DNA of 29,438 nucleotides, from NCBI RefSeq assembly GCF_001294335.1, contig NZ_LGKG01000190.1, forward strand, positions 1-29,438, given 5' to 3'. Every line of letters begins with the position of its first letter. Position 1 is the stretch's first letter. The notes below the pieces were generated by a model that was not told the DNA's origin, ran no database searches, and saw only the letters and a list, made by a program, of their open reading frames with translations. Positions 16,893-24,249 of the stretch are shown here, piece by piece. Source of the stretch: Streptomyces chattanoogensis (GTDB lineage: Bacteria; Actinomycetota; Actinomycetes; Streptomycetales; Streptomycetaceae). The translations under genes were made by a program, and so were the position numbers.

Positions 16893-18071
16893 TTACGCGG
16901 GAACCGCCGCCGTGGCAGCAGTGCCCGTCGCCGCCCATGCGGCCGGGAGCCGGCTGAGGCCCTGGGTGCGCAGCTGCGCGTAGCCGGGGCGGATGACCTG
17001 GTGGATCAGGGCGAGGCGCTCGTCGAACGGGAGGAAGGCGGACTTCATCGCATTGACGGTGAACCACTCCATGTCGTCCAGGCCGTAGCCGAAGGTGTCG
17101 GCCAGATGCCCGAACTCCTGCGTCATGGTGGTGCCGCTGACCAGGCGGTTGTCGGTGTTGACGCAGACGCGGAACTTCAGCCGGCGCAGCAGGTCGATGG
17201 GGTGCTCGGCGTACGAGGCGGCCGCGCCGGTCTGGAGGTTGGACGTGGGGCATACCTCGAGGGCGATGCGCTGGTCGCGTATGTACGAGGCGAGCCGGCC
17301 GAGCGTGACCGAACCGTCGGCGGCGACGGTGATGTCCTCGGTGATCCGGACGCCATGGCCGAGCCGGTGGGCGCCGCAGCGCTGCACCGCTTCCTGGATG
17401 GAGGGCAGGCCGACGGCCTCGCCGGCGTGGATGGTGACGTGGCTGCCGGCCGCCCGCAGATGGTCGAAGGCATCGGCATGGCGCCCGGGCGGGTTGCCGG
17501 CCTCGGCGCCGGCGATGTCGAAGCCGACGACTCCGGAATCGCGGTAGGCGACGGCCAGTTCGGCGATCTCGCGGGAACGGTCGGCGTGCCGCATGGCGGT
17601 CAGCAGGGTGCCGACGCGGATCGTGCGCCCGGCGGCCGCGGCGCGCCGCTCGCCCTCGCGGAAGCCGTCGTTGACCGCCTCGATGACCTGTTCCAGGCCG
17701 AGGCCGCCCTCGAGGTGCTGCTCGGGGGCGTACCGGATCTCGGCGTAGACGACCCCGTCGGCGGCCAGGTCCTCAGCCGCCTCGGCCGCGACCCGGTGCA
17801 GGGCCTCGCGGGTCTGCATCACGGCGCAGGTGTGCGCGAAGGTCTCCAGGTAGCGCTCGAGCGAACCGGAGTCGGCGGCGTCGCGGAACCATGCGCCGAG
17901 CCGCGCGGGGTCGGAGGTGGGCAGGCCCTGGTAGCCCGCGTCACGGGCGAGTTCGACGATGGTGGCGGGGCGCAGACCGCCGTCCAGATGGTCGTGCAGC
18001 AGGACCTTCGGCGCCTGGCGGATCTGTTCCCGGTCGAGGGTGCCGGAGGAAGGCTTGTCTGACAAGTGCAT
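16893..18071 (-). CDS. add: adenosine deaminase
   Basis: 392 aa. The zinc site is visible: HDHLDG (H26, H28), HAGE with the catalytic glutamate, a later conserved HRLGHG, and NTDN near the end of the barrel, where many enzymes have [20 protein letters not shown] and [11 protein letters not shown] are further family signatures. The enzyme deaminates adenosine and deoxyadenosine to inosine forms in purine salvage. The N-terminal codons 3-6 contain a 13-bp palindrome that matches one upstream of the adjacent GntR gene. A TACACT box lies 8 nt before the ATG, so the message is probably leaderless. The gene lies 63 bp downstream of that regulator on the same strand. Confidence 0.96.
   Translation of the reverse strand: MHLSDKPSSGTLDREQIRQAPKVLLHDHLDGGLRPATIVELARDAGYQGLPTSDPARLGAWFRDAADSGSLERYLETFAHTCAVMQTREALHRVAAEAAEDLAADGVVYAEIRYAPEQHLEGGLGLEQVIEAVNDGFREGERRAAAAGRTIRVGTLLTAMRHADRSREIAELAVAYRDSGVVGFDIAGAEAGNPPGRHADAFDHLRAAGSHVTIHAGEAVGLPSIQEAVQRCGAHRLGHGVRITEDITVAADGSVTLGRLASYIRDQRIALEVCPTSNLQTGAAASYAEHPIDLLRRLKFRVCVNTDNRLVSGTTMTQEFGHLADTFGYGLDDMEWFTVNAMKSAFLPFDERLALIHQVIRPGYAQLRTQGLSRLPAAWAATGTAATAAVPA
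18054..18066 (-). promoter_or_regulatory. CTTGTCAGACAAG operator inside the start of add
   Basis: A perfect palindrome (6-bp arms, one central base) covers codons 3-6 of add. It shares TTGTCAGACAA with the site at 19010-19020 upstream of the GntR gene. A repressor bound here would sit just after the transcription start. Confidence 0.65.
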
Positions 18072-18079
18072 GGGGTGGG

Positions 18080-18085
18080 AGTGTA
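18080..18085 (-). promoter_or_regulatory. -10 box TACACT of add
   Basis: On the minus strand TACACT ends 8 nt before ATG 18071. A weak TTCCGG -35 lies 17 nt upstream. Predicted transcription starts at or within a couple of bases of the start codon. Confidence 0.5.
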
Positions 18086-18134
18086 GCTCCAGGCCCGGGT
18101 AACCGGAATGGGGGCCGTCACAGCGCCCGTCCGG

Positions 18135-18881
18135 TCACCGCGCCTGCCAGACGGGGAGCACCGGCGCCCCCGTGGGCAGCATGTACTTGGCCGCCAGAAC
18201 GGGCGTCCGCCCGGCGTGGACGACCTGTGTCACCAGGACGGCCGGGGTGTCCGCGGGCCGGTCGAACTGCTCCCCGCGGCGGCGGCCGAGCATGGTGGCG
18301 ACCACGGTGGAGGAGCCTTTCAGAGGCATGCCGCGACCCGCTTCCAGCAGCAGCCGGAGCATGGTCGAGGGTGTGTCCTGCGGCGCATCGAGCGCCTGGG
18401 CGGGCGCGAGGCCGAGCCCGGTGAGCGTCTCGTCGGTGGCCGACCACTCGTGCGCCAGACAGGACGGCAGGCCGTTGACCTCGATCATGCTCTCCCAGAA
18501 CCGGACCTCGCCATGGGCCGGGAGCAGCAGATGCTGCGCGGAGAAGTCGGTCGGCTCCTCCGTGGTCTGCGCCAGCCGGACGGTACGGACCGCCTGCCCC
18601 GCGCCGAGCAGCTCCTCCATCGGCTTCAGGGTCTCGAACCCGCGCCGCGGGGGATGGTGGTTGACGGTACGCCCCACCCCGCGCCGTACCGTGATGACCC
18701 CGTCCTCCTGGAGCAGGATCAGCGCCTCGCGCAGCGCGGGCCGGCTGACGCCCAGGTCGGCGGCGAGACGGGGTTCGGTCGGAAGCTGCGATCCGGGCGG
18801 GTAGACGCCCTGATGGATCGCTTCCACGATCCGCTCGTACAGCACGACGACCGGGCGTCGCTGCTGTTGTCTGTCAGCCAT
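18135..18881 (-). CDS. GntR-family transcriptional regulator (likely HutC/UTRA type)
   Basis: 248 aa. The N-terminal winged helix-turn-helix is clear: LYERIVEAIHQGVYPPGSQL, PTEPRLAADLGVSRPALREA, then DGVITVRRGVGRTV (residues about 14-75). The C-terminal half is a beta-rich effector domain with WESMIEVNGLPSCLAHEW and a late VLAAKYMLPTG, closer to UTRA than to FCD domains. ATG 18881 was chosen because AGGAG is 6 nt upstream; the ATG two codons earlier abuts the ribosome site. It precedes add on the same strand. A TTGTCAGACAA site 128 bp upstream suggests autoregulation. The effector is unknown; a purine-linked ligand is only inferred from the neighbour. Confidence 0.9.
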   Translation of the reverse strand: MADRQQQRRPVVVLYERIVEAIHQGVYPPGSQLPTEPRLAADLGVSRPALREALILLQEDGVITVRRGVGRTVNHHPPRRGFETLKPMEELLGAGQAVRTVRLAQTTEEPTDFSAQHLLLPAHGEVRFWESMIEVNGLPSCLAHEWSATDETLTGLGLAPAQALDAPQDTPSTMLRLLLEAGRGMPLKGSSTVVATMLGRRRGEQFDRPADTPAVLVTQVVHAGRTPVLAAKYMLPTGAPVLPVWQAR

Positions 18882-18999
18882 TGCCATCTCCTGAGGTTGC
18901 CGTCGGACTGCCGCTGGCAACGGTCCAGCCTACGCAGGAGCGGAACGGGAGGGGATGGCGGTGGGAAGCAGGCGCGCGCGGAGCTGACGTCGGAGCCGC

Positions 19000-19020
19000 A
19001 CACGACGTGTTGTCAGACAA
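19000..19020 (-). promoter_or_regulatory. abutting palindromes upstream of the GntR gene
   Basis: TTGTCAGACAA at 19010-19020 is a perfect 11-bp palindrome of the kind bound by GntR proteins, identical to the core at the start of add. It shares its first base with a second palindrome, ACACGACGTGT at 19000-19010. The pair lies in the 214-bp gap between the P450 and GntR genes. Confidence 0.65.
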
Positions 19021-19095
19021 GGTGCTGCCGACGGATCCGTACGCGCCCGCCGACCGGCGGTCCGGCGCATGTCCGGACCGCCGTCGGGAGCTCCT

Positions 19096-20442
19096 TCACA
19101 GCCGCAGCGGCAAGGAGGTGAGCCGCCAGGTGCCGGGCAGCGGCGCGCGCTCCAGGCGGTCGGCCTCGACGGCCAGCGAGACGTCGGGATAGTGCGCGAG
19201 CAGTTTGCCGAGGGCGACCTCGCCCTCCTGGCGGGCGAGGGTGGCGCCCAGGCAGTAGTGCATTCCGTGGCCGAAGCCGACATGGTTCTCGGCCTGGCCG
19301 GCCGGGTGGCGGGTGAGGTCGAGGCGCTCGGGGTCGTCGTAGTGGCGGGGGTCGAAATTGGCGGCGACCAGGCTGAGCTGGACGGCCTCGCCCTTGCGGA
19401 CGGGGGTGCCGGCGAGGTCGATGTCCTCGGAGGCGTAGCGCAGCTGGGTCGCCTGGACCGGTCCGCACCAGCGCATCAGTTCATGGACGGCACGGGGGAG
19501 CAGACCCGGGTCCGACTTCAGCAGCGCCAGCTGAGCCGGGTGGGTGAGCAGCGCGGCCGTGCCGTTGCCTATCAGGTGCGCGGTGGTTTCGTGGCCGGCT
19601 ATGACGAGGGTGAGGACCATGGTGACCATCTCGACGTCGCTGAGCCGGCCGCCGTCGTCATCGTGCGTCCGGATCAGCTCGCTGAGCAGATCGTCCGTCA
19701 GTGCGCCGCGCCGCGTCCGGATCAGTTCGTGGACGTGGTCGACGATGGCCGGCAGCGCTCGGCCGATGCCGTCCGGCTCCAGCGATACGAGGTCGGCGCT
19801 CCAGTCCCGCCATTGCGGGCGGTCCGCTTCCGGAATGCCGACCAGCTCGCAGATGACGGTGATGGGAAGGGGATAGGCGAAGTGCTGGATGAGATCCACG
19901 ACCCCGTCCTCGGCGTGCTCGGGGAGCCGGGCCAGCAGATCGTCGGCGATCTGTGCCACGCGCGGGCGCAGGTCGGTGATCTTGCGCGCCGTGAAGGCGC
20001 GTGACACCAGGCGGCGGAGGCGGGTGTGGTCGGGTGCGTCGTTGTTGAGGATCGACCCGAGGAGGTAGGGGCGGAACTCCTGGGGGAGGCCCATGGTGTC
20101 CAGCAGGCGGCTCAGCGGGTTCTCGTCCGTGCCGCCCCGGGAATGGGCCGGGTTGTTGACGAAGCGCTGGTCGCGTAAGACCGCGCGTACGTCGTCGAAG
20201 CGGGTGACGAACCACACCGGCGAGTCGTCCACGAAGCGGCCGCGGACGACCGGCCCCTGCTCGCGCAGGGCGCCGTAGCCCTTGACGGGGTCGCTGATCA
20301 GGGCCGGTTCCATGATGTTCGGCTCGCCCGGGTGCTTGCCGACGTGCGCGGCGAAGGGGTTGGCGGGCACTGCGGGGGATGCGGGTGCCGTGGATGCGGT
20401 GGACGACGCCGATGACGTGGATGACGTGCGTGATGCGGACAT
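19096..20442 (-). CDS. cytochrome P450 (TetR-linked)
   Basis: 448 aa. Class I bacterial P450: I-helix AGHETT (about 280-285), K-helix ExxR in HELMR, the ANFDPRHY meander region, and heme loop FGHGMHYCLG with the thiolate cysteine near 396. The proximal HLIGNG and the overall pattern are CYP107-like, from memory. The first 30 residues are a Ser/Thr/Ala low-complexity extension. GGAGGAGA stands 5 nt before ATG 20442. The TetR gene lies 30 bp upstream on the same strand and is probably cotranscribed. No ferredoxin gene is nearby, so electrons must come from elsewhere. Substrate unknown. Confidence 0.94.
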   Translation of the reverse strand: MSASRTSSTSSASSTASTAPASPAVPANPFAAHVGKHPGEPNIMEPALISDPVKGYGALREQGPVVRGRFVDDSPVWFVTRFDDVRAVLRDQRFVNNPAHSRGGTDENPLSRLLDTMGLPQEFRPYLLGSILNNDAPDHTRLRRLVSRAFTARKITDLRPRVAQIADDLLARLPEHAEDGVVDLIQHFAYPLPITVICELVGIPEADRPQWRDWSADLVSLEPDGIGRALPAIVDHVHELIRTRRGALTDDLLSELIRTHDDDGGRLSDVEMVTMVLTLVIAGHETTAHLIGNGTAALLTHPAQLALLKSDPGLLPRAVHELMRWCGPVQATQLRYASEDIDLAGTPVRKGEAVQLSLVAANFDPRHYDDPERLDLTRHPAGQAENHVGFGHGMHYCLGATLARQEGEVALGKLLAHYPDVSLAVEADRLERAPLPGTWRLTSLPLRL

Positions 20443-20472
20443 ACGGTTTCTCCTCCGGGTCGGGAGTCGGTC

Positions 20473-21195
20473 TCAGTCCCGCAGCTGCCGGCGCATTTCC
20501 CGTGAGCTGAGCTCTGCCAGGTGCTCGTAGAGAGCGATGATCTCGGGGGCGGCGGCGGTCGCGGCGGCGAGCGCCTGGTGGGCGCCCGGGGCGGGGTCCG
20601 CGGCGGCCGGGGTTTCCAGTACGCCGCGGAGCGTGTGGGCCAGGATGTCGGTCCGTACCTCCGCGGGCAGCGGGGTACCGGTGTCAAGCACTTCGGTCAG
20701 GGCGAAACCGGCGGTCACCGCCTGCATGGCGTACTGCTGATGGGCGACATCGACGTCATCGCGCACCAGGCCGTGCTCGCGCAGCACCTGGAGATGGCGG
20801 CACAGGGCGCGGTTGCCGTGCACCATCAGCTCCGCGAGCTCCTGTTTGGCGGTCTCGTTGAGGCGGCCGAGGATGTCGGAGTCGTCGGTGTGGACGGCTC
20901 GTAGCACCGGGTCGCCCAGGTAGTCGACGTAGAGCCCGCACATCATGCGGCTCGGCAGGACCTCCAGCGGATCGGCCCGCATCCGCCCCAACTGGCGGTG
21001 CAGGCTCTGCACCTTGGCGTTGAGCACGACGGCCAGGAGGAGGGCGTCCTTGGTCTTCCAGTGGAGGTAGACCGTGCCCTTGCCGATGTTGGCCCGGCGG
21101 GCGATCTCGTCGATGGTCACCCGTCGGTAGCCCCAGGCGAGCAGCAGCTCGCCGGCCACCTCGAGGATGCGTTCACCGCGCTGTGTCTGATCCAC
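20473..21195 (-). CDS. TetR-family regulator
   Basis: About 240 aa. Typical N-terminal helix-turn-helix: RILEVAGELLLAWGYRRVTI, DEIARRANIGKGTVYLHWKT. The remaining all-helical domain, ending in a long Ala-rich helix, would bind a ligand. GTG 21195 is preceded by GGGAGAG, and an in-frame GTG at 21228 by GGAG; the first leaves room for a leader. Immediately upstream is a perfect 16-bp-arm inverted repeat, the natural candidate for its own operator. The P450 gene follows in the same direction, so this pair probably forms an autoregulated operon. Confidence 0.92.
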   Translation of the reverse strand: MDQTQRGERILEVAGELLLAWGYRRVTIDEIARRANIGKGTVYLHWKTKDALLLAVVLNAKVQSLHRQLGRMRADPLEVLPSRMMCGLYVDYLGDPVLRAVHTDDSDILGRLNETAKQELAELMVHGNRALCRHLQVLREHGLVRDDVDVAHQQYAMQAVTAGFALTEVLDTGTPLPAEVRTDILAHTLRGVLETPAAADPAPGAHQALAAATAAAPEIIALYEHLAELSSREMRRQLRD

Positions 21196-21232
21196 GGCCT
21201 GCGTCTCTCCCGGGTTTCTCGTCCTCACCCCC

Positions 21233-21269
21233 GACTCCGTGACCAGATTTCACATCTGGTCACGGAGTC
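21233..21269 (-). promoter_or_regulatory. 37-bp inverted repeat, likely TetR operator
   Basis: Arms of 16 bp (21233-21248 and 21254-21269) are exact reverse complements around TTCAC. The core is TGACCAGAT...ATCTGGTCA. On the minus strand a TTGACT -35-like element (21266-21271) overlaps the outer arm, so binding would block the promoter. No strong -10 is visible. The same site could also control the P450 gene that starts at 21611 on the other strand. Confidence 0.8.
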
Positions 21270-21610
21270 AAAGTTAAGCGGGGGGAGGGAAGGCGGTAAG
21301 GGGGTTTCCGGCCAGGTGCGTTCCGGGCACATGGGGCATGCGCGGGCGGTTCCGGGCGGGGAGCGGGGGGTCGGGACGCCGCGGCGGGGCCCATGAGGGC
21401 AGGCGGACACCGCGCTTCAGGCTACCCCAACTCTCATACTGCATAAGGGAATTGATTGGCCGAGACCGCTCCGGGACCCTCTGGACCGGCCCGCCCGTGC
21501 TGCCTTAGCGTCGAAGGTCCCCCAGCGGCACCGTAAGCCCAGTGGCACCGTGATAGCGCCGCCGCCCGCGCCCCCAACACGTCACTGCTCAGGGAAGCCG
21601 AGGACGCGCC
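21270..21610. other. promoter spacer between the TetR gene and the second P450
   Basis: No gene is supported. A tentative plus-strand promoter is TGGACC, 18 nt, TAGCGT (about 21481-21510). A short direct repeat GGCACCGT occurs twice near 21530-21560. A locally AT-richer patch at 21430-21455 stands out but has no clear role. Confidence 0.4.
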
Positions 21611-22831
21611 GTGACCACCATCCCGCAGCCGCCCGACATCCTCTCCCCGGAATTCGAAGCGGACCCCTACTCCGCGTACCGCGTCCTGCGGGAGCACTAC
21701 CCGCTCCTCCGCGACCCGCGCACCGGGAGCTATCTGGTCTCCCGGTACGAAGACGTCCAACGGGCCTTCCGGGACCCGGTGTTCACCAGCGACAACTACG
21801 CGTGGCAGATCGAGCCCGTACACGGCGGCCGGACCCTGCCTCAGATGAGCGGGCGCGAACACGCGGTGCGCCGCGCCCTGGTGGCGCCCGCCTTCCGGGG
21901 CCGGGACCTGCGCGAGAAGTTCCTGCCGGTGATCGAGCGCAATGCCCGGGAGCTGATCGACGCCTTCCGCGAGGCCGGCGAAACGGACCTGGTGGCGAGC
22001 TTCGCGACCCGCTTCCCGATCAATGTCATCGTCGACATGCTCGGCCTGGACCGGGCCGACCACGACCGCTTCCACGCCTGGTACAAGGTGGTGGTCGAGT
22101 TCTTCGGCAACATCGCGCAGGATCCCGCCGTCGCGGCCGCCGGGCTGCGCGTCAACCGGGAGCTGACCGCATATCTCCACCCCGTCATCCAGGAGCGGCG
22201 CGCCACGCCCGGGGACGATCTGCTGTCCGCCCTGTGCGCCGCCGAGATCGACGGCACCCGGATGACCGACCAGGACATCACCGCGTTCGTCAGCCTGCTG
22301 CTCTCGGCCGGCGGCGAGACCACGGACAAGGCCCTGGCGAGCGTCTTCCGCAACCTGCTCACCCATCCCGGCCAGCTCGCGGCCGTACGGGCCGACCGCA
22401 GCCTCGTCCTGCCGGCCTTCGTCGAGAGCCTGCGCTACAGCCCGCCGGTCCACACGATCATGCGGCAGCCCGCCGCGGACGTCACGCTCAGCGGCGGCAC
22501 CGTCCCGGCCGGGTCCACGGTCATCTGTCTGATCGGCGCCGCCAACCGCGACGAGCGGCGCTACGCCTCTCCCGAGGCGTTCGACATCTTCCGTACGGAG
22601 ATCGCGGCGGCCCAGGCCTTCAGCGCCGCCGCCGACCATGTGGCCTTCGGGCTCGGGCGGCACTTCTGCGTGGGCGCACTGCTGGCCAGGGCCGAGGTGG
22701 AGGTCGGCGTGAACCAGCTGCTGGACGCCTTCCCCGGCATGGAATTCGCGGACGGCACGGCGCCCGCCGAAGCGGGCGTGTTCACCCGGGGGCCGGCCGG
22801 CCTTCCGGTGCGGCTGACGCCCGCTGCGTGA
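21611..22831 (+). CDS. second cytochrome P450
   Basis: 406 aa. I-helix AGGETT (about 233-238), K-helix ESLR, and heme loop FGLGRHFCVG with the thiolate C353. It shares little beyond the general fold with the other P450 in this window, so it is not a recent duplicate. In both enzymes glutamate stands before the acid-alcohol threonine pair, a variant seen in many bacterial P450s. GTG 21611 has GGA about 6 nt upstream. It is divergent from the TetR-P450 pair and may share control through the 37-bp inverted repeat, 340 bp away. No redox partner is present; substrate unknown. Confidence 0.94.
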   Translation: MTTIPQPPDILSPEFEADPYSAYRVLREHYPLLRDPRTGSYLVSRYEDVQRAFRDPVFTSDNYAWQIEPVHGGRTLPQMSGREHAVRRALVAPAFRGRDLREKFLPVIERNARELIDAFREAGETDLVASFATRFPINVIVDMLGLDRADHDRFHAWYKVVVEFFGNIAQDPAVAAAGLRVNRELTAYLHPVIQERRATPGDDLLSALCAAEIDGTRMTDQDITAFVSLLLSAGGETTDKALASVFRNLLTHPGQLAAVRADRSLVLPAFVESLRYSPPVHTIMRQPAADVTLSGGTVPAGSTVICLIGAANRDERRYASPEAFDIFRTEIAAAQAFSAAADHVAFGLGRHFCVGALLARAEVEVGVNQLLDAFPGMEFADGTAPAEAGVFTRGPAGLPVRLTPAA

Positions 22832-22994
22832 CCATGGGTAACTGTGCGTAACGGTGGCCGGGGTGCGCCCGGGCGGACGGCCGCGTTCCGGACCACCGGG
22901 TCGTGACGCTGCGCCGCCGCCCGTCCGGTGTCAGACTTGAAGCACCGCACCGGCTGCTGGCGGCCGGTGCCCCCTGCCGCCGAGGGGGAGACTC

Positions 22995-23285
22995 ATGACC
23001 TGGGCATCTTGGACGACGATCGGGATCTATGCGCGGCCCGGTGTGGTGCGCACCGAGGAGGTCGGTGTGATCGACGGTGACCTCAGCGTGCATACGACCT
23101 GGACGGAGGGCCAGGCTCATGTGGCAGTGCAGTACACCGGGGCGACGGACTGGTTCACGATGGCCGGCAGCCCGGTCCCCTGTGCGTCGGAAGAGGAGAG
23201 CCGCAGCTTCCACCAAGCGGTGGTCGAGGCGATGCGGGACAGCGAAGAGGCCACACACTCGCTGAAGGAGCTCTTCCAGCAGTAG
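22995..23285 (+). CDS. conserved small Streptomyces protein
   Basis: 96 aa, soluble, slightly acidic, no signal peptide. The sequence MTWASWTTIGIYARPGVV, GVIDGDLSVHTTW and VQYTGATDWFTMAGSPV looks like a compact beta sheet ending in a charged helix (EEESRSFHQAVVEAM). I recall close relatives in other Streptomyces, but no function. GGGGAG stands 4 nt before the ATG. It is followed after 180 bp by the sigma-factor operon on the same strand. Confidence 0.82.
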   Translation: MTWASWTTIGIYARPGVVRTEEVGVIDGDLSVHTTWTEGQAHVAVQYTGATDWFTMAGSPVPCASEEESRSFHQAVVEAMRDSEEATHSLKELFQQ

Positions 23286-23354
23286 CCGGTAGCCGGAACG
23301 GCCCATCCGCCCTGCCGCCTCACCCCACCCCCCTTCGCCCGGACAGTGCAGCCC

Positions 23355-23396
23355 GGACCTTTCCGCGTGGACCTCTCCGCCTGGACCTCTCCGCCT
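23355..23396 (+). repeat. three 14-bp tandem repeats
   Basis: Three head-to-tail copies: GGACCTTTCCGCGT, then GGACCTCTCCGCCT twice. A fourth degenerate copy may start with AGACATTTTT. They lie in the 180-bp gap upstream of the small membrane protein of the sigma-factor operon, next to an AT-richer TTTTTGACG stretch that may be part of its promoter. Confidence 0.8.
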
Positions 23397-23465
23397 AGAC
23401 ATTTTTGACGCCCCATCGCTCTTAGGGCTGACGGCGACGAGGCAATCGCGGGAAAGGGCTGCAAG

Positions 23466-23753
23466 GTGACGGAGTGGCAGTGGATGGTGGTGGCCATCGG
23501 CGGACCGGCGGGGGTGATGGGCGTATGCGCGGCGGTGGCTTATCGCATCAGGGAGCGGGCCCGGACGGGCGGGCTCGTGGCCGCGGCCCGGGCCATGCGC
23601 CCGGGCGGCACGATCCGCTACCGCTCGCTCGACCGGCAGGGGCGGGCCACCACGGAGTGGGAGGTGCGGCTTCCCCCGGCCGCCGGGCACCGCGCCCGGG
23701 ACTCCGACGGCCGGGTGCCCGGCGAGCACGGTGGGTGTGGTGAGGCCGCCTGA
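23466..23753 (+). CDS. small single-TM protein
   Basis: 95 aa. One membrane helix (about 5-27: WMVVAIGGPAGVMGVCAAVAY), then a basic cytoplasmic segment with AARAMRPGGTIRYRSLDRQG and WEVRLPP. No family recognised. GTG 23466 is preceded by a GGG-containing purine stretch. The reading frame overlaps the sigma-factor gene by 23 nt, so the two are probably translated together. A membrane partner of the sigma factor would fit this position, but the sequence does not show it. Confidence 0.72.
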   Translation: MTEWQWMVVAIGGPAGVMGVCAAVAYRIRERARTGGLVAAARAMRPGGTIRYRSLDRQGRATTEWEVRLPPAAGHRARDSDGRVPGEHGGCGEAA

Positions 23754-24249
23754 CCGGGCCGCGGCCGAGGCGGAGTGCGAGGCGCTGTTCCGGGCCCACA
23801 AGGACGGGCTGCTGGCCGCGGCGATGGTGGTGGATCCGCATCTCGCATGGGACGGTGTGCAGCAGGCGTTCGAAGAGGCGCTGACGCGCATGCTGGCGCC
23901 GCACGCGCCGCCCGTACGCAACTGGTGGGGCTGGCTACGGCAGGTGACGATCCGTCATGTAGTGGCGCGCCGCCAGGAAGTCGCCGCCCACGCCTCGGCC
24001 GAGGGCCTTGACGGGATCGATCCCGCCCCCTTGACGGAGGACCTCGTGGTGATCAAGGAGAAGTTCGAGGGAACTCTGCGTCAGGTTGCGGCGTTGCCCC
24101 TGAGACAGCGGCATGCGGTCGGTCTTCGGTTCCTCGGGGGCTTCTCCTATCCCGAGATCGCACGGATCATGGCGGTGGAGGAGGTCACGGTGCGCAATCT
24201 CATCAGTCAGGCGCGTCGTTCGCTCAAGGCCGATCGAGGGAGGCTGTGA
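23731..24249 (+). CDS. ECF-like RNA polymerase sigma factor
   Basis: 172 aa. Region 4 is clear: LPLRQRHAVGLRFLGGFSYP, EIARIMAVEEVTVRNLISQARRSL is a standard helix-turn-helix. Region 2 (CEALFRAHKDGLLAAAMVVDPHLAWDGVQQAFEEAL) is weakly matched, lacking the usual acidic DAEDVVQE pattern but keeping VQ-AF. It would direct RNA polymerase to a small set of promoters. Starts at GTG 23731, 23737 or 23740 are all possible. The TGA stop overlaps the next gene's ATG (TGATG), so the sigma factor and SpoIIE-type protein are coupled. Confidence 0.85.
   Translation: MGVVRPPDRAAAEAECEALFRAHKDGLLAAAMVVDPHLAWDGVQQAFEEALTRMLAPHAPPVRNWWGWLRQVTIRHVVARRQEVAAHASAEGLDGIDPAPLTEDLVVIKEKFEGTLRQVAALPLRQRHAVGLRFLGGFSYPEIARIMAVEEVTVRNLISQARRSLKADRGRL

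Noticed and set aside
18869..18881. TTGTCTGTCAG near the GntR start as a third operator copy
   Set aside because: Three of eleven positions deviate and symmetry is lost, so it is not counted with the two exact sites.
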